64,000 nucleotides of DNA, from assembly GCA_013141115.1 (NCBI GenBank), contig JABFRP010000001.1, forward strand, positions 728,376-792,375, given 5' to 3'. The notes under the pieces are model-generated. The model searched no databases. It was given only the letters and a program-made list of their open reading frames with translations, and was not told the origin of the DNA. This document shows positions 19,259 through 29,975 of the stretch, in pieces. A program made the translations under genes and the position numbers. The stretch comes from Ferruginibacter sp. Lineage in GTDB: Bacteria; Bacteroidota; Bacteroidia; Chitinophagales; Chitinophagaceae. The first letter of the stretch is position 1; each line of letters starts with the position of its first letter.

Positions 19259-19396
19259 TTATTCCTATGAGAAATGTATACCATAACCCTTTTATCCGTT
19301 GGCTCAAAACCCTTTACGAGCGTAAACCCAAGAACCCCACCTGAAAAGGCCCTGACCATAGTATTTTAATTTATTAACACAATAAAAACGATTGCA

Positions 19397-20650
19397 ATGA
19401 AATTAATTTATTGCTTGCTGCTAGCGTTATGCGCTTACAGCATGGCATCTGCCCAGGCAAAACAACACCCAGTCTCTGGCACTCAGGTCCCCAATGTGCG
19501 ATTTGCAAACGTGTTGAACTATGCCGCGACTCTATCTGATCTATATCAATTCAAGAATAAGATCTTAATTATTGATTTTTGGACCACCTTTTGTTCAGCC
19601 TGTATACGTGAAATACCAATGTTGGATTCCATTCAAAAAAAACATCCCAACGAATTATCGGTTATATTGGTTAGCTCGTCAAAAGCAGACACAAAAGATA
19701 AAGCATCCAAAATTCTCAAAAGAATTTCCGATAGTCATGGTAGTAAAGTGATATTACCTGTTATACTCGGCGACACAATTATCAATAAATTTTTCCCTCA
19801 CACTTTTGTTCCTCATTTTGCAATTCTTGACAGTAATATGCAGGTACTGGCTGTGACAGATGTTGACGATCTAACACCGCAAAACATCGAAAGTCTGATT
19901 CGAACAGGCAAAGTCTACTTCAAAATAGAAAACGGGATTCAGGATTTCAATGGGGAAAAATTAATGTTCAATGACCAGAACACTTTATTTCCTGAGATTA
20001 TGTTTCAGTCCACTGTCAGTACCTATTCTAAAAATGCGCCTTCATCAACATATATTGACAAGGACAGCAGTGGGAATGTTACAAGGGTACTTCTTACCAA
20101 TCAGCCTATCTTGGATCTTTTGAAAAGAGCTTTTGGATATTTTGGCTACCCGGAGATAATTGTTTGGCCTCCAGGGTTAGAAGATTCATTGAGTCCAAGA
20201 GGAAAACCCAAAGAATGGATAAGGTCGAATTCCTACACGTATCAACTTATCTGCCCGCCATTAAAGTATGACAGTGCAATGTCGATTTTACGCCAGGATG
20301 TAAAGCGGATTTTTGGCTATACGGCGCAGGTTAAAAGCGAGCTGTTCAAATATTATCTTTTGAAAACAGACACCATTTTCGATAATGCTTTAAAGAGCGC
20401 AATAAAATCCGACAATAGTTGTGAAAATAATGGTGAAGATATTTCTGAGGTGATACGCTACCTGAGAATAAAATTCGATTGCGTGATAGTCGATGAGTCT
20501 GATCATAACCTGAAAGTCTTAATAGACTTAAGTGTTTTCGAAAACAAAAACTTCAATGAGGTAAAGCAAATTCTTGCGAGTTATGGGCTCAATCTTGACG
20601 AAGGAAAAAAAACAAGAAGCAGGCTCTTTATTTATCATTCACAAAACTAA
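19397..20650 (+). CDS. TlpA-like thioredoxin-fold protein with STN-like C-terminus
   Basis: 417 residues, secreted (signal peptide [20 protein letters not shown]). A redoxin/TlpA domain spans about 30-170, with active-site motif CSAC within [14 protein letters not shown]. The C-terminal part (about 330-415, including [18 protein letters not shown] and [13 protein letters not shown]) resembles the secretin/TonB N-terminal (STN) fold. Such proteins lead Bacteroidota SusC/SusD operons and presumably act in the periplasm as a thiol reductase or oxidase for the transported substrate. Its stop is five bases before susC. Confidence 0.8.
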   Translation: MKLIYCLLLALCAYSMASAQAKQHPVSGTQVPNVRFANVLNYAATLSDLYQFKNKILIIDFWTTFCSACIREIPMLDSIQKKHPNELSVILVSSSKADTKDKASKILKRISDSHGSKVILPVILGDTIINKFFPHTFVPHFAILDSNMQVLAVTDVDDLTPQNIESLIRTGKVYFKIENGIQDFNGEKLMFNDQNTLFPEIMFQSTVSTYSKNAPSSTYIDKDSSGNVTRVLLTNQPILDLLKRAFGYFGYPEIIVWPPGLEDSLSPRGKPKEWIRSNSYTYQLICPPLKYDSAMSILRQDVKRIFGYTAQVKSELFKYYLLKTDTIFDNALKSAIKSDNSCENNGEDISEVIRYLRIKFDCVIVDESDHNLKVLIDLSVFENKNFNEVKQILASYGLNLDEGKKTRSRLFIYHSQN

Positions 20651-20655
20651 CATTC

Positions 20656-23600
20656 ATGAAAAAAATATTTTTTTTGACGGCTATTCTGATCTGGACAGTA
20701 AGTATTCAGGCGCAAACAAAATGGGTTATACATGGAAAGATAATAGCGGGCAATAGTGACACGCCTTTGGCGGGTACTTTGATAGAAAGCCGTCAAAGCA
20801 AATCGAATACAGTGTCAGCCACTGACGGAAGTTTTTTAATTAATCTGACCTTTACCTATGATACCCTGGATATAAGCCATATTGGATATGCCAATACTGT
20901 GATACCAATCAACAGTAGCACTAAATCATCGCTTCGAGTTGAGCTAATGCAATTAACAAAGGAGCTTGAAGAAGTCACCATAAATACAGGATATCAAAGA
21001 ATCTCAAAGGAAAGAGCTACCGGTTCATTTAGTCAAATCGGTAAGACACTTCTTAATCAACAGACGGGCACTACATTGCTGGACAGGCTTGAATCGATCA
21101 CAAACGGCTTATATTTTGACAGACAAACCGGCTTTACCGGAACGAGGATCATTATTCGTGGCTTAAGCACCATACAAGGTCCAAGTGCGCCGCTGATCAT
21201 TCTTGATAATTTCCCTTACGAAGGAGATCTCAATAATATCAATCCTAATGATGTTGAGAGTATTACTGTTTTGAAAGATGCTGCAGCTGCTTCAATATGG
21301 GGTACCCGCGCAGGCAATGGTGTGATCGTTATTACTACAAAGAAAGGAAGGTTTGATCAGCTGACGAAAGTTGAATACGGAAGCAGTATACTTATAACAA
21401 AAGAACCCGACCTTGGTTATGTAAAAAATATCAGTACTGAAGATTTTGTAGACGTAGAGCATTTTTTGTACGACAAAGGTTTTTATGCAAATCAACTGGC
21501 TGCCCAGCCATATTCTTATACAACACCTGTTGTTGAAATTCTGCTACAAAGAGATCTTGGCAATATCACCATTGATCAGGCGAATGCAAAATTGATAGCG
21601 GTCGGAAAGCATAAACTGACTGATGATCTGAAAAACTATGTTTACAAAACAGGTGTAAATTATCAAAATTCAATTTCCTTAAGGGGCGGCTCCAAAAACA
21701 TGTTATGGAATGTGAGCGGTGGTTACGACCATAACAACGATGTATTGAATGCTGTTTATGAACGATACAATTTCCGTGACGGACAGGTATTTAAAGTCAG
21801 CAAAAAAATGGAAGTCTCCGTTGGTTTTGATTACACCCGAAGTTTCAGTAAAGCAGGAAAATCCGGCTACGGAGCTTTAAGACCAGGCCAGGGTGTGCTG
21901 CCGGTTTATACGCAGCTTGCTGATGAAAACGGGAATCCACTGCCGGTGAATTATCGTTACAGGCAGACCTATACCGATACTGCTGGAAAAGGCAAATTAC
22001 TTGACTGGAAATGGTATCCCCTTTCGGACTATAAATCTATTTCTAATGCCAGCATACTTCAGGCGGTACTAGCAGATATAGGTATTAATTATAGGTTTAG
22101 TAATAACGTGGTTGTAAGCGTTAAATATCAATACGGCAAGCAATTTACCAGAACAAAAATGCTGTCGGATATCAGTAGTTATTATACCCGAGAACTTATC
22201 AATCAATTCTGTGTATTGAATTATGCTACGGGAAAAATAACCTACAACATTCCGAAAGGGGGTATCCTTGACCAGTCAAATGCAGATCTGGAAACAAATA
22301 ACCTGCGAGGGCAAATAAATTTCAACAGGTCATTCAAAATACATCACATCGATGCTATAATCGGAGCGGAATACCGATCAATCGAAAATGACTATCAAAA
22401 ATTCCGTACGTATGGATATGAAGCCAACAGTTTGAGATATGCCGATGTCGACTATGTAACGATGTTTACCGATTTCCTTTCAGGATCAACAAACAATATA
22501 CCCTCTGGCACAAATTATTCGGGGATATCAAACAGGAATATTAGTTTTTACGCAAATGCAGCCTACTCATATAAATCAAAATATAATTTATATACAAGTA
22601 CCAGAAGAGATGCATCCAATCTGTTCGGAGCGTCAAGTAATAATAAATGGACGCCGCTTTGGTCAGTAGGTGCAAGCTGGGATTTAGCAAAGGAAAAGTT
22701 TTATAAAGTAAAATTGCTACCCGCCTTAAAGCTCAGGTTCAGCTATGGTGTGAGTGGAAATGCAGATCCTTTGAGAAGTGCCATTACAGTTATACAATAT
22801 AACGCTACTTCATCCTATACACAGCTGCCGATTGCAATTATTGCTCAATTCGGAAACCCGGAATTGAGATGGGAAAAAATTAAAATGACCAATATGGGAA
22901 TTGATCTTACCAGTAAAAACAGCAGACTGTCTGGCTCTGTCGATTTTTATCATAAGAAAGGGTTAGATCTGTTTGGTACAATGCCCATTGATTACACAGG
23001 GCTTGCGTTTAATTCTGTTGTAAAAAATGCCGCCAAGATCGCAGGTTATGGTTGGGACATCAATCTGAACAGTAGAAACACAGTTGGAAACTTTAATTGG
23101 ACCAGCCAATTAAATTTAAACTTGCAGAAGGATAAGGTACTGCAATATTATTTAGTCAGTAAACAAGGCAGCAATTTTGTGTTGGGCAACAGTATCTCAG
23201 CCGTAGAAGGTCATCCCGTATATGCACTCTATGATTATAAATGGGCGGGACTTGATCCATTAACAGGAGACCCTATGGGGTATCTAAACGGAAACGTTAG
23301 TAAGGATTATAATTCTATTACCGGTTCAGGAACACAGATTTGGGATCTTGCATATATCGGACCTACACTTCCGACAGTTGTTGCATCTTTAGGTAATACG
23401 ATCAGCTGGAAACACATCTCTTTCACTTTTAGAATTACGGGCAAGTTTGGAAATTATTTTCAAAGAAACTCGATCGACTATACTACTCTTTTCAATTTCA
23501 GAAATGGCCATTCGGATTTCGGTCAGCGCTGGCAACAGCCAGGTGATGAGCTTCACACAAACGTTCCGTCTATGGTTTATCCAAACAATACACAACGTAA

Positions 23601-23826
23601 TAATTTTTATAACGCTTCCGCCACATTAGCAACAAAGGCTGATCTCATAAGGTTTCAATACGTATCTCTCTCCTATGATTTTAAGAATCCATCAATACAA
23701 TTTTATATAAATGCAAATAACCTGGGTTTGATATGGAAGGCTAACCATTACGGTATCGACCCGGAGTATCAAAACAACATCCCCCTTTCACCCAATTTCG
23801 CATTTGGAATAAGAGGCTCATTTTAA
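20656..23826 (+). CDS. SusC/RagA-family TonB-linked outer membrane receptor
   Basis: 1056 residues. Signal peptide, then a carboxypeptidase-regulatory-like domain ([20 protein letters not shown], about 25-100), a plug domain with [20 protein letters not shown] near 180 and [20 protein letters not shown] near 210, and a long beta-barrel ending in aromatic residue F. It would import a large ligand with SusD, which follows 19 bases on. Substrate cannot be told from sequence. The start ATG follows the tlpA stop by five bases. Confidence 0.9.
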   Translation: MKKIFFLTAILIWTVSIQAQTKWVIHGKIIAGNSDTPLAGTLIESRQSKSNTVSATDGSFLINLTFTYDTLDISHIGYANTVIPINSSTKSSLRVELMQLTKELEEVTINTGYQRISKERATGSFSQIGKTLLNQQTGTTLLDRLESITNGLYFDRQTGFTGTRIIIRGLSTIQGPSAPLIILDNFPYEGDLNNINPNDVESITVLKDAAAASIWGTRAGNGVIVITTKKGRFDQLTKVEYGSSILITKEPDLGYVKNISTEDFVDVEHFLYDKGFYANQLAAQPYSYTTPVVEILLQRDLGNITIDQANAKLIAVGKHKLTDDLKNYVYKTGVNYQNSISLRGGSKNMLWNVSGGYDHNNDVLNAVYERYNFRDGQVFKVSKKMEVSVGFDYTRSFSKAGKSGYGALRPGQGVLPVYTQLADENGNPLPVNYRYRQTYTDTAGKGKLLDWKWYPLSDYKSISNASILQAVLADIGINYRFSNNVVVSVKYQYGKQFTRTKMLSDISSYYTRELINQFCVLNYATGKITYNIPKGGILDQSNADLETNNLRGQINFNRSFKIHHIDAIIGAEYRSIENDYQKFRTYGYEANSLRYADVDYVTMFTDFLSGSTNNIPSGTNYSGISNRNISFYANAAYSYKSKYNLYTSTRRDASNLFGASSNNKWTPLWSVGASWDLAKEKFYKVKLLPALKLRFSYGVSGNADPLRSAITVIQYNATSSYTQLPIAIIAQFGNPELRWEKIKMTNMGIDLTSKNSRLSGSVDFYHKKGLDLFGTMPIDYTGLAFNSVVKNAAKIAGYGWDINLNSRNTVGNFNWTSQLNLNLQKDKVLQYYLVSKQGSNFVLGNSISAVEGHPVYALYDYKWAGLDPLTGDPMGYLNGNVSKDYNSITGSGTQIWDLAYIGPTLPTVVASLGNTISWKHISFTFRITGKFGNYFQRNSIDYTTLFNFRNGHSDFGQRWQQPGDELHTNVPSMVYPNNTQRNNFYNASATLATKADLIRFQYVSLSYDFKNPSIQFYINANNLGLIWKANHYGIDPEYQNNIPLSPNFAFGIRGSF

Positions 23827-23845
23827 AAAATAAAAAAATAATTTT

Positions 23846-25198
23846 ATGAAATATAATAACATAAGCTTAGGCCTGATATTAATGATTGTCCTTTGCTTCA
23901 ACTCTTCCTGCAAAAAGGAACTGGAAATAAAATCGGACAAATCACTAAGTGCCATTACAACCCTTGAAGATGCTCAGGCTGTTCTTGATCAAACATCTAC
24001 GACTGCAATTGAACCTGCATCAGAAGAATGTAGCTCAGACAATTATTATCTCACAACAACAAGTTTTAATGCTTTGGCCGCCTCAACAAATAGATCTATT
24101 TATATCTGGGATACCTATAACTTATTTAGCGGAATTACCAGTGATTGGGGTATTGCCTATAAAAAAGTATATTACTGTAATGCTGTATTGGACGCCATGA
24201 AGAAAATCCCATCTACAAATGTCAGCGAGTGGAACAATGTTGAGGGACAGGCGTTATTTAAAAGGGGTAAATCCTTTTGGCATGTTGCCGATATCTGGGC
24301 CCTGGCTTTTGATGATGCAACAGCGGATAAGGATCTGGGAATCCCCCTTAGGTTAAACTCTGATTTTAATGAAGTATCTGTAAGGGCATCGGTCAGAGAA
24401 AGTTATAGTCAGATAATAAAGGATCTCAAAGAGGCTGCCCAGTTATTGCCAGCTGTCCCATTACATCCTATACGGCCCTCAAAACCGGCAGCTTATGCTC
24501 TCTTGTCCAGAGTGTTTCTCTCAATGAGAAGATACAGCGAGGCAAAAGTATATGCTGACTCAGCTTTATCAATTTTTCCAGCATTGCTGGATTACAACAA
24601 CGTGAATGCCACTCCGACCTATCCCTTTTCTAACCCTAACGTTGAAAGTATCTACGTTGCTACTGCGGGAAGTTCGCTGCTTACTCCCACAAATGCTAAA
24701 ATCGATTCGAACTTAATCGCATTATATAGCACCAATGATCTGAGAAAAACACTTTTTTTTAAGAGTTTGGGGAATAATCAATACAGCTTCAGAGGAAGCT
24801 ACAGTAATTCAAATAATCATTTCTCAGGCCTTTCATCCAGCGAAATGTACCTAATAAGGGCTGAATGTTTTGCGAGAGAAGGGAATAAAACAGATGCTCT
24901 CAATGATCTGAACACTTTATTAATTAAGAGATATAAGTCTGGAACATTCATTCCTGTTACGGCTTCAGATGCATCTGAAGCACTGGGTAAAATCCTGACA
25001 GAAAGACGAAAAGAACTTGCCTTTCGTTTTACAAGATGGATGGATATTAAAAGGCTAAACAAAGAAGGGGCAAATATTTTTTTGAAAAGAATTGTAAATG
25101 TGCAGCTATATGAATTACAACCTAATAGCCTGCGTTATGCGATGGCTTTCCCCGAGGATATAATTTCTATTTCAGGTATGCAACAAAATCCCCGTTAA
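23846..25198 (+). CDS. RagB/SusD-family outer membrane lipoprotein
   Basis: 450 residues with a lipobox-like signal ending NSSCKK (Cys near residue 22). The SusD N-terminal helices and TPR-like repeats follow, including AYALLSRVFLSMRRYSEAKVYADSAL near 205 and SEMYLIRAECFAREGNKTDALNDLN near 330; the C-terminus includes RRKELAFRFTRWMDIKRLN near 390. It partners with the SusC just upstream. A 17-bp perfect stem-loop ends the operon. Confidence 0.9.
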   Translation: MKYNNISLGLILMIVLCFNSSCKKELEIKSDKSLSAITTLEDAQAVLDQTSTTAIEPASEECSSDNYYLTTTSFNALAASTNRSIYIWDTYNLFSGITSDWGIAYKKVYYCNAVLDAMKKIPSTNVSEWNNVEGQALFKRGKSFWHVADIWALAFDDATADKDLGIPLRLNSDFNEVSVRASVRESYSQIIKDLKEAAQLLPAVPLHPIRPSKPAAYALLSRVFLSMRRYSEAKVYADSALSIFPALLDYNNVNATPTYPFSNPNVESIYVATAGSSLLTPTNAKIDSNLIALYSTNDLRKTLFFKSLGNNQYSFRGSYSNSNNHFSGLSSSEMYLIRAECFAREGNKTDALNDLNTLLIKRYKSGTFIPVTASDASEALGKILTERRKELAFRFTRWMDIKRLNKEGANIFLKRIVNVQLYELQPNSLRYAMAFPEDIISISGMQQNPR

Positions 25199-25235
25199 AA
25201 TCAGTTAGGCTGTCAATAGACAGCCTAACTGATTT
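25198..25235. terminator. Bidirectional rho-independent terminator
   Basis: A perfect 17-bp inverted repeat, AAATCAGTTAGGCTGTC at 25198-25214 and its complement at 25219-25235, with loop AATA, lies between the convergent SusD and DUF6520 genes and is bordered by A and T residues on both sides. Confidence 0.85.
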
Positions 25236-25237
25236 TA

Positions 25238-25552
25238 TTACTGGAAAGTACGTTGCGAGCAGGCTGCTGTAGCAGCTGCAACATCGGCAAAACCCTGAAC
25301 CATCAGGTCGAAATTGGCCCTGTTCAGGTTTGTTAAAATAACGCATGGTGCATCCCCTGTAGTGGGGCAGTCATCATCTGATTCCTGGACCCAGTTTACA
25401 GGTTTTTTAACCTCTGCATCAGTATATGCCCCGACATAATGATAAGGCGTCGAGAAAGTTTTAGCTTTATCAGTTTTTACATTAAATGCAAAAGCGCTAA
25501 CCAATGCCACTAATATGGCAACTGCGAAAAAAGGAATTTTTAAACTTTTCAT
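25238..25552 (-). CDS. DUF6520-like small secreted protein
   Basis: 104 residues. Signal peptide (residues about 1-25, ALVSAFAF), then a soluble segment with three cysteines (DDDCPTTGDAPCVILTN and a C-terminal TAACSQRTFQ). The size, signal and cysteine spacing match the DUF6520 family of Bacteroidota. Family function is unknown. It is the last gene after a MauE-type membrane protein and two AraC-type regulators, a recurring set, which hints that the membrane protein supplies or checks its disulphides. Confidence 0.6.
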   Translation of the reverse strand: MKSLKIPFFAVAILVALVSAFAFNVKTDKAKTFSTPYHYVGAYTDAEVKKPVNWVQESDDDCPTTGDAPCVILTNLNRANFDLMVQGFADVAAATAACSQRTFQ

Positions 25553-25650
25553 AATTTTGATTTTTTGTTTTGAAAAATAATTTTTGAACGCTGGCTATTC
25601 CATGAATAGCTTTTTGTGAAAAAATATTGCTTACTCTTAAGGTTTTCGGC

Positions 25651-26079
25651 TTACTCCCTTTTACGGATACCCGTTAAATATGTATTGAGCCATGCGGCTA
25701 ACATGAAAAATGTATTCAACCATAAATGATTTTTCCAACTAAGTGCCTTTATTACGCCTCCACAACTGCAGGGTAATTTCGTTTTGTTATCAGCAAGCAT
25801 TAACGCTACATATAGTGTAAACACCGTCATCAATATTGAAGCTGACCATAAGCCGATTTGTGTTGTTGACTTAAATGCTATAAAAACACCTGTAAGAATT
25901 TCACTAACAGGAAGTGCGATTGATAAAAATGCTGCTACTGATTTTAAATAACCCATTCTTGCTAACTGTTCTTTAAATAAATTATGGTCAATCAGTTTAC
26001 TGGTGCCGGTATAAACAAGCAGGATTACCAGTAGGGAATTTATTGTTGCAGTTATCCATTTCGTATTTTTTAAGAGCAT
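25651..26079 (-). CDS. MauE/DoxX-like redox-associated membrane protein
   Basis: 142 residues with four predicted membrane helices (roughly 9-27, 43-67, 74-92 and 115-135) and a loop CSCGG between the last two. MauE-type proteins are thought to help disulphide formation or reduction in secreted partners; here the likely partner is the small three-cysteine protein encoded about 100 bases downstream. It is preceded by AraC-type genes on the same strand. Confidence 0.75.
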   Translation of the reverse strand: MLLKNTKWITATINSLLVILLVYTGTSKLIDHNLFKEQLARMGYLKSVAAFLSIALPVSEILTGVFIAFKSTTQIGLWSASILMTVFTLYVALMLADNKTKLPCSCGGVIKALSWKNHLWLNTFFMLAAWLNTYLTGIRKRE

Positions 26080-26137
26080 GGTGTAAAGCTCCTCCTTAAA
26101 AATTATTATGCTGGTCGCAATGATTATGCAAATGGGT

Positions 26138-26482
26138 TTATTTTTTGTCTATGGTTTTTCGGTACAAATCTGGGGAGATATGGTGAAACGAAGTAAATGC
26201 TGTTGTAAAATTACTCGTATACTGAAAGCCGGTAGCTTTAGCGATTTGCTTGATGGTTTTAGTGGTATCAATTAACAGGCTGGCTGCATATTGCATCCGC
26301 TGTCTTCGTAGGTAATCAAAAATTGGGTAGCCAAATTGTTCCTTAAATCCCTGTTTTAATTTGGTGGCTCCAATGCCTGATACAGCGGCTATTTCGCTGA
26401 TGGTAAAATGACGGCTCAGGTCTTTTTCAATCAACGCTTTCGCTTTTTGCAGGCATTCCATATCATAGGTTGATAACGCCAT
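26138..26482 (-). CDS. Small AraC-family protein, DNA-binding domain only
   Basis: 114 residues. The whole protein is one AraC helix-turn-helix domain: KALIEKDLSRHFTISEIAAVSG, KLKQGFKEQFGYPIFDYLRR, QRMQYAASLL, and a second helix-turn-helix ending QYTSNFTTAFTSFHHISPDLY. No sensing domain is attached. It follows another gene of the same type by 18 bases and the two may act as a pair, perhaps as a heterodimer. Confidence 0.85.
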   Translation of the reverse strand: MALSTYDMECLQKAKALIEKDLSRHFTISEIAAVSGIGATKLKQGFKEQFGYPIFDYLRRQRMQYAASLLIDTTKTIKQIAKATGFQYTSNFTTAFTSFHHISPDLYRKTIDKK

Positions 26483-26500
26483 ACAGGGTGGATTAGATAA

Positions 26501-26890
26501 TTAATTGGGTGCATTGTTCAGATAAAATTTTCTTAACTCCCCGGGAGGTTTGCCGAAATGTTTTCGAAATGCGGTTACAAAACCCGCCAGGGTTTCATAA
26601 CCGCATTCAGCTGCAATATCTTTTTGTTTGAGAGAGGAGTTGTGTAACAATTCATACGCTTTTTTCATTCTACATTGCAACAGGTACTGATAAATGGAAA
26701 TATTAAACAACTCCCTGAATCCCTTTTTCAACAGGCATTCATTAGTGCCGGACTGTTTGGCCAGTTGCTTAACAATGATATGGTTGCTGATATCCGAATT
26801 GATAATATGGTAGGCTGTGTAAACAGGCCTGGTAACAGCAATGGGATGAGTTTGTACTGCCGGTATTGATTCGCTTGATTCCATATTCAA
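26501..26890 (-). CDS. Small AraC-family protein, DNA-binding domain only
   Basis: 129 residues. A 30-residue N-terminal tail precedes a complete AraC helix-turn-helix (IIVKQLAKQSGTNECLLKKGF, SIYQYLLQCRMKKAYELL, YETLAGFVTAFRKHFGKPPGEL). It is a tandem relative of the next gene downstream, not a close copy. Its gene follows the PLP-enzyme fusion by about 70 bases on the same strand, so it may regulate that gene. Confidence 0.85.
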   Translation of the reverse strand: MNMESSESIPAVQTHPIAVTRPVYTAYHIINSDISNHIIVKQLAKQSGTNECLLKKGFRELFNISIYQYLLQCRMKKAYELLHNSSLKQKDIAAECGYETLAGFVTAFRKHFGKPPGELRKFYLNNAPN

Positions 26891-26958
26891 ACTTGGTAAA
26901 TAGTTTTGTTGAATTAATCCTGTTTTAAACTGATTTTATTTTTAGTTAGCACGTTTTT

Positions 26959-29427
26959 CTAACTAAGTATTTTAACGGGTATATTGTTTGTGTTATCAAG
27001 CATGGAATAGGTGTTTAATTCTTCCATGTTAAAGCTGTCTGTGGTATGCATATACGCATATGTTTTTACAGCTATTGCACCGAGTTTTTGTTTTTCTATC
27101 CCTGCGGAAAATCCGAGTAAAATTTTCTGTTTCCCTGTTTTTCTGGCTCTTAATACAAGCTGGTATAATGCCTGGCGGTATATGCCAAATTCATGGTTAT
27201 GGGTATAATCTATACCTATAACCATTGGGACATAAGTGTTGGCTGATTTGTAACTGAATATTACACAGCAAGGTTTCTTCTCAGAGTTACTGTCTTGATC
27301 TCGGAGTGTTAGTTGTAACACCTCCCAATTTTCATCTAATGCCAGTTGACGGAATAATTTAAAAGGCAGTGAAAAGGTATTTAACTCAAGGCTTTTTTCT
27401 TTTACGTTTTGATATAAATCATACCAGTGTTCTATTTCTTCCTGCCAGCTGGACACATTGATTACTTCTACTTCAAATGCCTGGCTATGCCGCAATACTT
27501 TTTTGCGGAGATGATTGCGGCAGTTCAGTGAAAGTGATTCATACAGATCCTGCGGTGTATGCCAGTTGAGAGATGGGATTACAAATGAGTCAGGCATATG
27601 AATTCTGAAAAATCCATTATCCACCATCAGGCTGTCCAACTCTTCGTGTATGCCATGAAAATCCCTGAGAATAATATGTTCGGCATGGTGATATTCCTGT
27701 AGAACATAAATTATTTTAAAGACTTGTTGCATTGCTTCTTTCCATAGCGGAGAATCATAATTGATAAACAAGTGTTCTCCTTCTGTAAGCAGCGAACCAC
27801 TGCAAAGCACCTTGCTGGTTAAATAATAAGGATTGTCTTTTCTTCTGTTTTCGATTTGTGCTGAGATACCGGCTGCAGATAACATATCATCTTTCCACAA
27901 ACCGGAGGTAAGGAATGTTGCAACTATAGGATTGTTCTCATGATCTTTTACAACCAGGTAATCAAAACTCCAGTTGTCTTCCGGTAACTCATTGTTTGTA
28001 AAAACACCCTCTAATATTTTTAAGCCCTCCCAGTCAAAACTTCCTTTGCCTTCAAATAATTTATCCCAGTCTTTCTTTTCAATATCTTTTATACTGGCAA
28101 ACTGTTCCAGTTTCAATGAAGGAATTATCATTTTTTCTTTTGCAATTGAAGTTGTGAGTATGTTTTGTTCAGGTACAGTTAACTTAAATGCTTTGTAGAT
28201 ATCTGTCAGTGTAACGCCTTCTTCATTCATCGCCACCGGAAATATTGCTGCAAGAGTGGCAATCATTTTTTGGATTTCTTCTTTTGTGTGCAGCCTGGTA
28301 ATGGTAAAGCGTATCCCTGTTTGTTTCATGGGAACGGTGGGGAATACCCCAAGATTCACATAAAAACCTTTTTCCAGCATTTGATGCACTATTTTATGTC
28401 CCAATTTGGGCAGGCTTACCCCTATAAAGAAAATGGCTGCACCGGTTTCGGAAACGACAGGAAGTTTATATTGGTCTAACAGGATTTTTGTATAGCTGAT
28501 ATTGTCGTGCAATGCAGCCTGCATGGCAGTGATTTCATCACTGAGATGGATCTTTGCAACGGCTATTGCCGCTCCCAATCCTGAGGGTTGCATGGGGCCT
28601 GAACTTAACAAAGGACCACCGACTGTACCCACTTTTCGTGCCAGTTCCGGGTCTCCAAAAATCAGCGCACCGCCACCAGATGCAAAGGCTTTATTTAACG
28701 AAGTGACTAATGCCATCTTTGGATGAATGTTATGCTGGCTTAAAACAAAACCTCTTCCGTTTGTTCCATGGATACTCATACCGTGAGCATCATCAACATA
28801 GTAGTATAATTCGGGGTATTCATCCATCATTTGATAAATCCTGTCTACAGGGCTGCAATCCCCAAACATGGAATAAATGCCATCCGCCATGTACCATATT
28901 TTCTTGTATTTATGCCGTAATGCTTTTATTCTTTCTTCCAGCAGGTCCATCCTGTTATGTCTTACAATCTCAACATGTACGCCTGCGGCTTTAACCAGGT
29001 TTACGGCTGTTTGAACGGAATTATGTACCTGTTGATCCATAATTACCGCATGGTCTTCCTCTACCAAAACCGGGATGTTGGCTATATGTCCAAGCGTTGT
29101 GGTAGGTACTATAACTACTTTGGCTTGAAATATTTCTTCCAATAGATGCTCCAGCTCGCCGTATAATCCAAGGGATATATAAGCCCTTGATGCAGAAAAC
29201 TGGGTGCCGTATTGCTTAATCGCTTCGCAGGCTGCTGCTTTAACCCTTGGATCAAACTCAAGACCCAGGTAACTGCAACTGCCAAAATTAATGATGGGTT
29301 TGTCGTTGATCATAATTGCCGTACCATCAAAGCTTTTGCTGCCGGTATACAGGTGAAGAATACCTTTGTCAATACCATAAGTTACAATTTGATTAACTGT
29401 GTCGTGGAAAGAATGGTGCTTGCTCAT
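26959..29427 (-). CDS. PLP-dependent alpha-oxoamine-synthase-like enzyme fused to a GNAT/FemAB-like domain
   Basis: 822 residues. Residues 1-400 match the alpha-oxoamine synthase group (8-amino-7-oxononanoate synthase, serine palmitoyltransferase, KBL): NFGSCSYLGLEF, GTQFSASRAY, YYYVDDAHGMSIHG near 210 and the PLP-lysine region TSLNKAFASGGGALIFG near 245. The C-terminal 400 residues form a GNAT or FemAB-like acyltransferase, with NCRNHLRKKVLRHSQAFEVE and MVIGIDYTHNHEFGIYRQAL near 640-750. It may form an amino-ketone and then acylate it, as in sphingolipid- or sulfonolipid-type pathways; that is inference. It is first in a group with AraC-type and MauE genes. Confidence 0.75.
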   Translation of the reverse strand: MSKHHSFHDTVNQIVTYGIDKGILHLYTGSKSFDGTAIMINDKPIINFGSCSYLGLEFDPRVKAAACEAIKQYGTQFSASRAYISLGLYGELEHLLEEIFQAKVVIVPTTTLGHIANIPVLVEEDHAVIMDQQVHNSVQTAVNLVKAAGVHVEIVRHNRMDLLEERIKALRHKYKKIWYMADGIYSMFGDCSPVDRIYQMMDEYPELYYYVDDAHGMSIHGTNGRGFVLSQHNIHPKMALVTSLNKAFASGGGALIFGDPELARKVGTVGGPLLSSGPMQPSGLGAAIAVAKIHLSDEITAMQAALHDNISYTKILLDQYKLPVVSETGAAIFFIGVSLPKLGHKIVHQMLEKGFYVNLGVFPTVPMKQTGIRFTITRLHTKEEIQKMIATLAAIFPVAMNEEGVTLTDIYKAFKLTVPEQNILTTSIAKEKMIIPSLKLEQFASIKDIEKKDWDKLFEGKGSFDWEGLKILEGVFTNNELPEDNWSFDYLVVKDHENNPIVATFLTSGLWKDDMLSAAGISAQIENRRKDNPYYLTSKVLCSGSLLTEGEHLFINYDSPLWKEAMQQVFKIIYVLQEYHHAEHIILRDFHGIHEELDSLMVDNGFFRIHMPDSFVIPSLNWHTPQDLYESLSLNCRNHLRKKVLRHSQAFEVEVINVSSWQEEIEHWYDLYQNVKEKSLELNTFSLPFKLFRQLALDENWEVLQLTLRDQDSNSEKKPCCVIFSYKSANTYVPMVIGIDYTHNHEFGIYRQALYQLVLRARKTGKQKILLGFSAGIEKQKLGAIAVKTYAYMHTTDSFNMEELNTYSMLDNTNNIPVKILS

Positions 29428-29584
29428 ATCGTTTCTGTTGAGGGTTAAAAATTTTTCTCAAACTTGAAAAATTTAATAGCAGGCTTCCTGAGGTTTAAGA
29501 CTGGTTTTGCAGTAAAAATTCTAAAATTATTTTCTACGTATAAAGACGTATTATTTTCTGAAAATATATGAGTACTTTTATACC

Positions 29585-29959
29585 ATGGAGCTGGATACAC
29601 CATATGTTCATCTCTGTATAAAAAATAAAATTTTAGTAGGCACTTATAAGAAGAACCTTCGAATAGATCTGGAAGTTGCCAAAGAAATAGTTAGTGCCCG
29701 CCAAACTTTTACAGGGACAGAAAAATTTGCCACGCTGATCATTAGTCAGGGAGTAATCAGCATGAACAGGCAGGCAAGGGAATACCTTGCTTCGCCAGAG
29801 GCAACGGTTGGATTATCGGCCTCGGCAATTGTAGTAGATACGCTGTTCTCCAGTTTTCTGGGTAATTTTTTCCTTGCCGTAAATCAAGCTACTATACCAG
29901 TAAAAATATTTGCGAACACTATTGATGCCGAAAAATGGCTACAACAGTTTATTACATAA
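29585..29959 (+). CDS. STAS/SpoIIAA-like (DUF7793-like) small protein
   Basis: 124 residues, cytosolic. The alternating beta/alpha pattern, TLIISQGVISMNRQAREYLASPEATVGLSASAIVV then PVKIFANTIDAEKWLQQF, matches STAS-like proteins of Bacteroidota that resemble the SpoIIAA fold. It lies 16 bases before a histidine kinase, on the same strand, and so may feed a signal to it. Confidence 0.6.
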   Translation: MELDTPYVHLCIKNKILVGTYKKNLRIDLEVAKEIVSARQTFTGTEKFATLIISQGVISMNRQAREYLASPEATVGLSASAIVVDTLFSSFLGNFFLAVNQATIPVKIFANTIDAEKWLQQFIT

Positions 29960-29975
29960 AAGAAATGCTTATTTT

